Source: Nostoc sp. GT001
GTDB lineage: Bacteria > Cyanobacteriota > Cyanobacteriia > Cyanobacteriales > Nostocaceae
Assembly: GCF_030382115.1 (NCBI RefSeq)
Contig: NZ_JAUDRJ010000003.1
Location: 3,965,148-3,971,437, forward strand
Direction: 5' to 3'
DNA: 6,290 nt
Translations under genes and position numbers: made by a program
The notes under the pieces: generated by a model
Told to the model about the DNA's origin: nothing
The model's database searches: none
What the model saw: the letters and a program-made list of their open reading frames with translations, nothing else
In this document: positions 5,106-6,290 of the stretch, piece after piece
Numbering within the stretch: the stretch's first letter is position 1
Layout of the letters: the number at the start of each line of letters is the position of its first letter

Positions 5106-5128
5106 ACTCGGCTATCCTTGCTTCATCC

Positions 5129-5626
5129 TTAGTCTGATACTCGACTCCATGTGGGAGCGATTAACTGCCCAGCCAATCCTCCTTTTTGACCAATCGCAAA
5201 AACCTGGGTTGCCAGGAGTATTCTTCCTTTTTTCTGAGTTTCGGAGATTATAAAATTATATGTCACCGTGCCAGTAGAGAAAGGGATCGTAGCAACACCA
5301 GTACCATTTGTGGCCACCGAATAAGTTCCATTCGTCACCGGGGGAAGATCGTTAATGCTTCTGGAACAATTAGGAATCGGATTGGCACACGGTAAGTTCG
5401 CTATGAGGTCTACAGTTAGTCCACCTTTTCCATCGAAGGTTATCGGCCCTAAGCTGGCAACATTAGCACTGTTGTTGACATAGGCATAATTTCCCTCAAG
5501 ACTGGCCTTTGTGAAAGTCTGAGCGCTATAGGCCATAGCAGACTGAGCAGTGTAGATACCAAATATGACCAGAATTACCGCCAGTACCTTGAAAATATTC
5601 TTCATTTGAGTAGATTTATTTTGCAT
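5129..5626 (-). CDS. Small secreted protein of unknown function
   Basis: A 165-residue protein with a clear N-terminal signal peptide: basic start (KSTQMKNIFK), hydrophobic core VLAVILVIFGIY (14-25) and an Ala-Met-Ala cleavage site (30-32), giving a mature chain of about 133 residues from Tyr33. The mature part is Gly/Thr/Asn-rich and likely beta-stranded: LEGNYAYV (43-50), GPITFDGKGGLTVD (60-73), NGTYSVATNGTGVATIPF (99-116), and a matching strand pattern to the end. The GxxTFDGKG pattern occurs in uncharacterised exported proteins of cyanobacteria and other bacteria. Cys80 and Cys87 (CANPIPNC) could form a small disulfide loop. The start at 5626 is favoured by GAGG (5635-5638) eight bases upstream; the Met at residue 8 has no ribosome binding site. 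It ends at its own terminator and appears monocistronic. No function can be assigned. Confidence 0.85.
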   Translation of the reverse strand: MQNKSTQMKNIFKVLAVILVIFGIYTAQSAMAYSAQTFTKASLEGNYAYVNNSANVASLGPITFDGKGGLTVDLIANLPCANPIPNCSRSINDLPPVTNGTYSVATNGTGVATIPFSTGTVTYNFIISETQKKGRILLATQVFAIGQKGGLAGQLIAPTWSRVSD

Positions 5627-5634
5627 TTTCCTTA

Positions 5635-5638
5635 CCTC
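5635..5638 (-). promoter_or_regulatory. Ribosome binding site of the secreted-protein gene
   Basis: GAGG on the minus strand, eight bases before the ATG at 5626. A second purine run, AAGGA, lies only two bases from the ATG. Together they decide for this start over the Met eight residues on. Confidence 0.6.
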
Positions 5639-5714
5639 GCTCTAACAACTAAAAATTGAGATTCCCCCACTTGGGGCATGACACAAAAGCTTAAAGACAA
5701 GCTCAAGCAAGCAC

Positions 5715-5734
5715 AACCGCTTCACATAGCGGTT
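5715..5734. repeat. Inverted repeat, 7-bp arms, 6-base loop
   Basis: AACCGCT (5715-5721) pairs perfectly with AGCGGTT (5728-5734). It lies about 90 bases upstream of the secreted-protein start, so it may be a hairpin in that gene's 5' leader if transcription begins further up. Confidence 0.4.
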
Positions 5735-5842
5735 AGCTCTCTTGGCTGCTGTCAGCTATCAGTTGCAACAAAGTGCTGCTCTGGCAGGGATAAATATAGG
5801 ATTTCCCACCAGTCAGATTTTGTAGTAGGCAAACTATTTATG

Positions 5843-5861
5843 AGACTGTTTTTATCAGTCT
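5843..5861. repeat. Small hairpin with T-rich loop
   Basis: AGACTG (5843-5848) pairs with CAGTCT (5856-5861) around a TTTTTAT loop. The stem is too short and has no trailing T-run, so it is not a good terminator on either strand. Confidence 0.3.
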
Positions 5862-5877
5862 AATACCGCTAATTCGG

Positions 5878-6144
5878 ATGATTAGACAGAAAAAACATCT
5901 TCAAATAGGCAATTACACTGTGATTAGTGAAAATACTACCACTATTAGGGGAATTAGACTGCAAAATTCCGTATTTCTTCCAATTGGTATGACTGGATAT
6001 TACACATCAAGTAATCAGGTGTATAGGTATGTTGAACTGTCCGCTGAAACAGTTAAGAAAACGTTCGTTTTTTTGACTTTTATAGTTGCAATTAATCTTG
6101 GTTATTGTCAGATTTTGGTGATGATGAAAGGTTACGTACTTTAA
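5878..6144 (+). CDS. Doubtful 88-residue ORF
   Basis: An ATG-started frame of 88 codons with no recognisable ribosome binding site. The product has a polar N-terminal part and one hydrophobic segment, TFVFLTFIVAINLGYCQILV (62-81), that could span a membrane. I recognise no family, and composition follows the AT-rich surroundings. It is more likely a chance frame than a gene, but nothing else occupies this stretch. Confidence 0.2.
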   Translation: MIRQKKHLQIGNYTVISENTTTIRGIRLQNSVFLPIGMTGYYTSSNQVYRYVELSAETVKKTFVFLTFIVAINLGYCQILVMMKGYVL

Positions 6145-6244
6145 GGTAGAAAGTTTTAAAACGTTTTCTTATCCGGGCGTGGGATTTGTGACTTCAAGGG
6201 GCGGCCGCAGGCATGCTCACGGCTTTCTTGGGATGCAGATGTTC

Positions 6245-6250
6245 TATAAT
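6245..6250 (+). promoter_or_regulatory. Consensus -10 box near window end
   Basis: A perfect TATAAT, with no good -35 element 16-18 bases upstream (the best nearby hexamer, TTGGGA at 6228, is only 11 bases away). It may belong to a gene beyond the window; weak on its own. Confidence 0.2.
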
Positions 6251-6290
6251 CCAAGCAAAGCTTCAATTGTGGGAATTTTTCTTTCCTCTG

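Larger units (their letters stand above)
5640..6290. other. Region with small hairpins and no clear gene
   Basis: The stretch upstream of the secreted-protein gene holds two small hairpins (5715-5734, 5843-5861), a 10-bp palindrome AAAACGTTTT (6158-6167), an inverted repeat AACTGT/ACAGTT (6035-6054) and an isolated TATAAT (6245-6250). The only long open frame (5878-6144, plus) is doubtful. The promoter of the secreted-protein gene should be in the left part, but I could not place it. Confidence 0.5.

Noticed and set aside
5678..5863. 61-codon plus-strand frame
   Set aside because: No ribosome binding site; lies in the leader region of the oppositely oriented secreted-protein gene and covers two hairpins.
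6202..6209. NotI site GCGGCCGC as a sign of cloning-vector sequence
   Set aside because: A single 8-base site with no vector sequence around it; the flanks look like ordinary host DNA.

Overview
The window looks like chromosomal DNA from a cyanobacterium, probably a filamentous Nostoc-like one. Three perfect copies of the HIP1 octamer (GCGATCGC at 978, 1775 and 3728), a short tandem heptamer repeat of the TAATTCG type (2704-2730), a GC-rich hairpin repeat of the kind scattered through cyanobacterial genomes (5005-5023), and a eukaryotic-type Ser/Thr kinase with a C-terminal repeat domain all point that way. The lineage is inferred from these signs and not from a marker gene. I see no rRNA, tRNA, CRISPR array or intact transposase.

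Layout. Positions 1-862 hold no convincing full-length gene. They contain several inverted repeats, a 35-codon candidate mini-ORF and a possible C-terminal gene remnant. A METTL7/UbiE-like SAM methyltransferase (863-1519, +) converges on an IolS-like aldo/keto reductase (1627-2583, -), with a long imperfect hairpin between them that could terminate both. A heptamer repeat then abuts a short-chain dehydrogenase remnant (2730 to about 3057, +). That remnant lacks its NAD-binding N-terminus and its C-terminus, and it carries a 4-bp duplication frameshift. It touches the 3' end of a large Ser/Thr kinase gene (4815 to 3241, -). The kinase reading frame stops at 3241, but a clear continuation of its repeat domain lies in the -1 frame and runs to 3065. 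Upstream of the kinase are a tiny leader ORF with a tightly placed Shine-Dalgarno sequence, the palindromic repeat, and a good intrinsic terminator (5067-5105). The terminator belongs to a small secreted protein of unknown function (5129-5626, -). The last 660 bases hold small hairpins and only a doubtful ORF.

The genes do not form an evident pathway. The region reads as an accessory or decaying stretch: a gene fragment bounded by a repeat, a frameshifted kinase, and a methyltransferase whose two SAM-contact motifs have lost their usual residues. The most rewarding point is the kinase 3' end. A canonical A_AAA_AAG slippery heptamer sits in the zero frame inside the overlap and leads into the frame that continues the protein. 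Repeat alignment, however, places the frame change slightly upstream of the heptamer, so an ordinary one-base deletion or sequencing error is at least as likely as programmed frameshifting.
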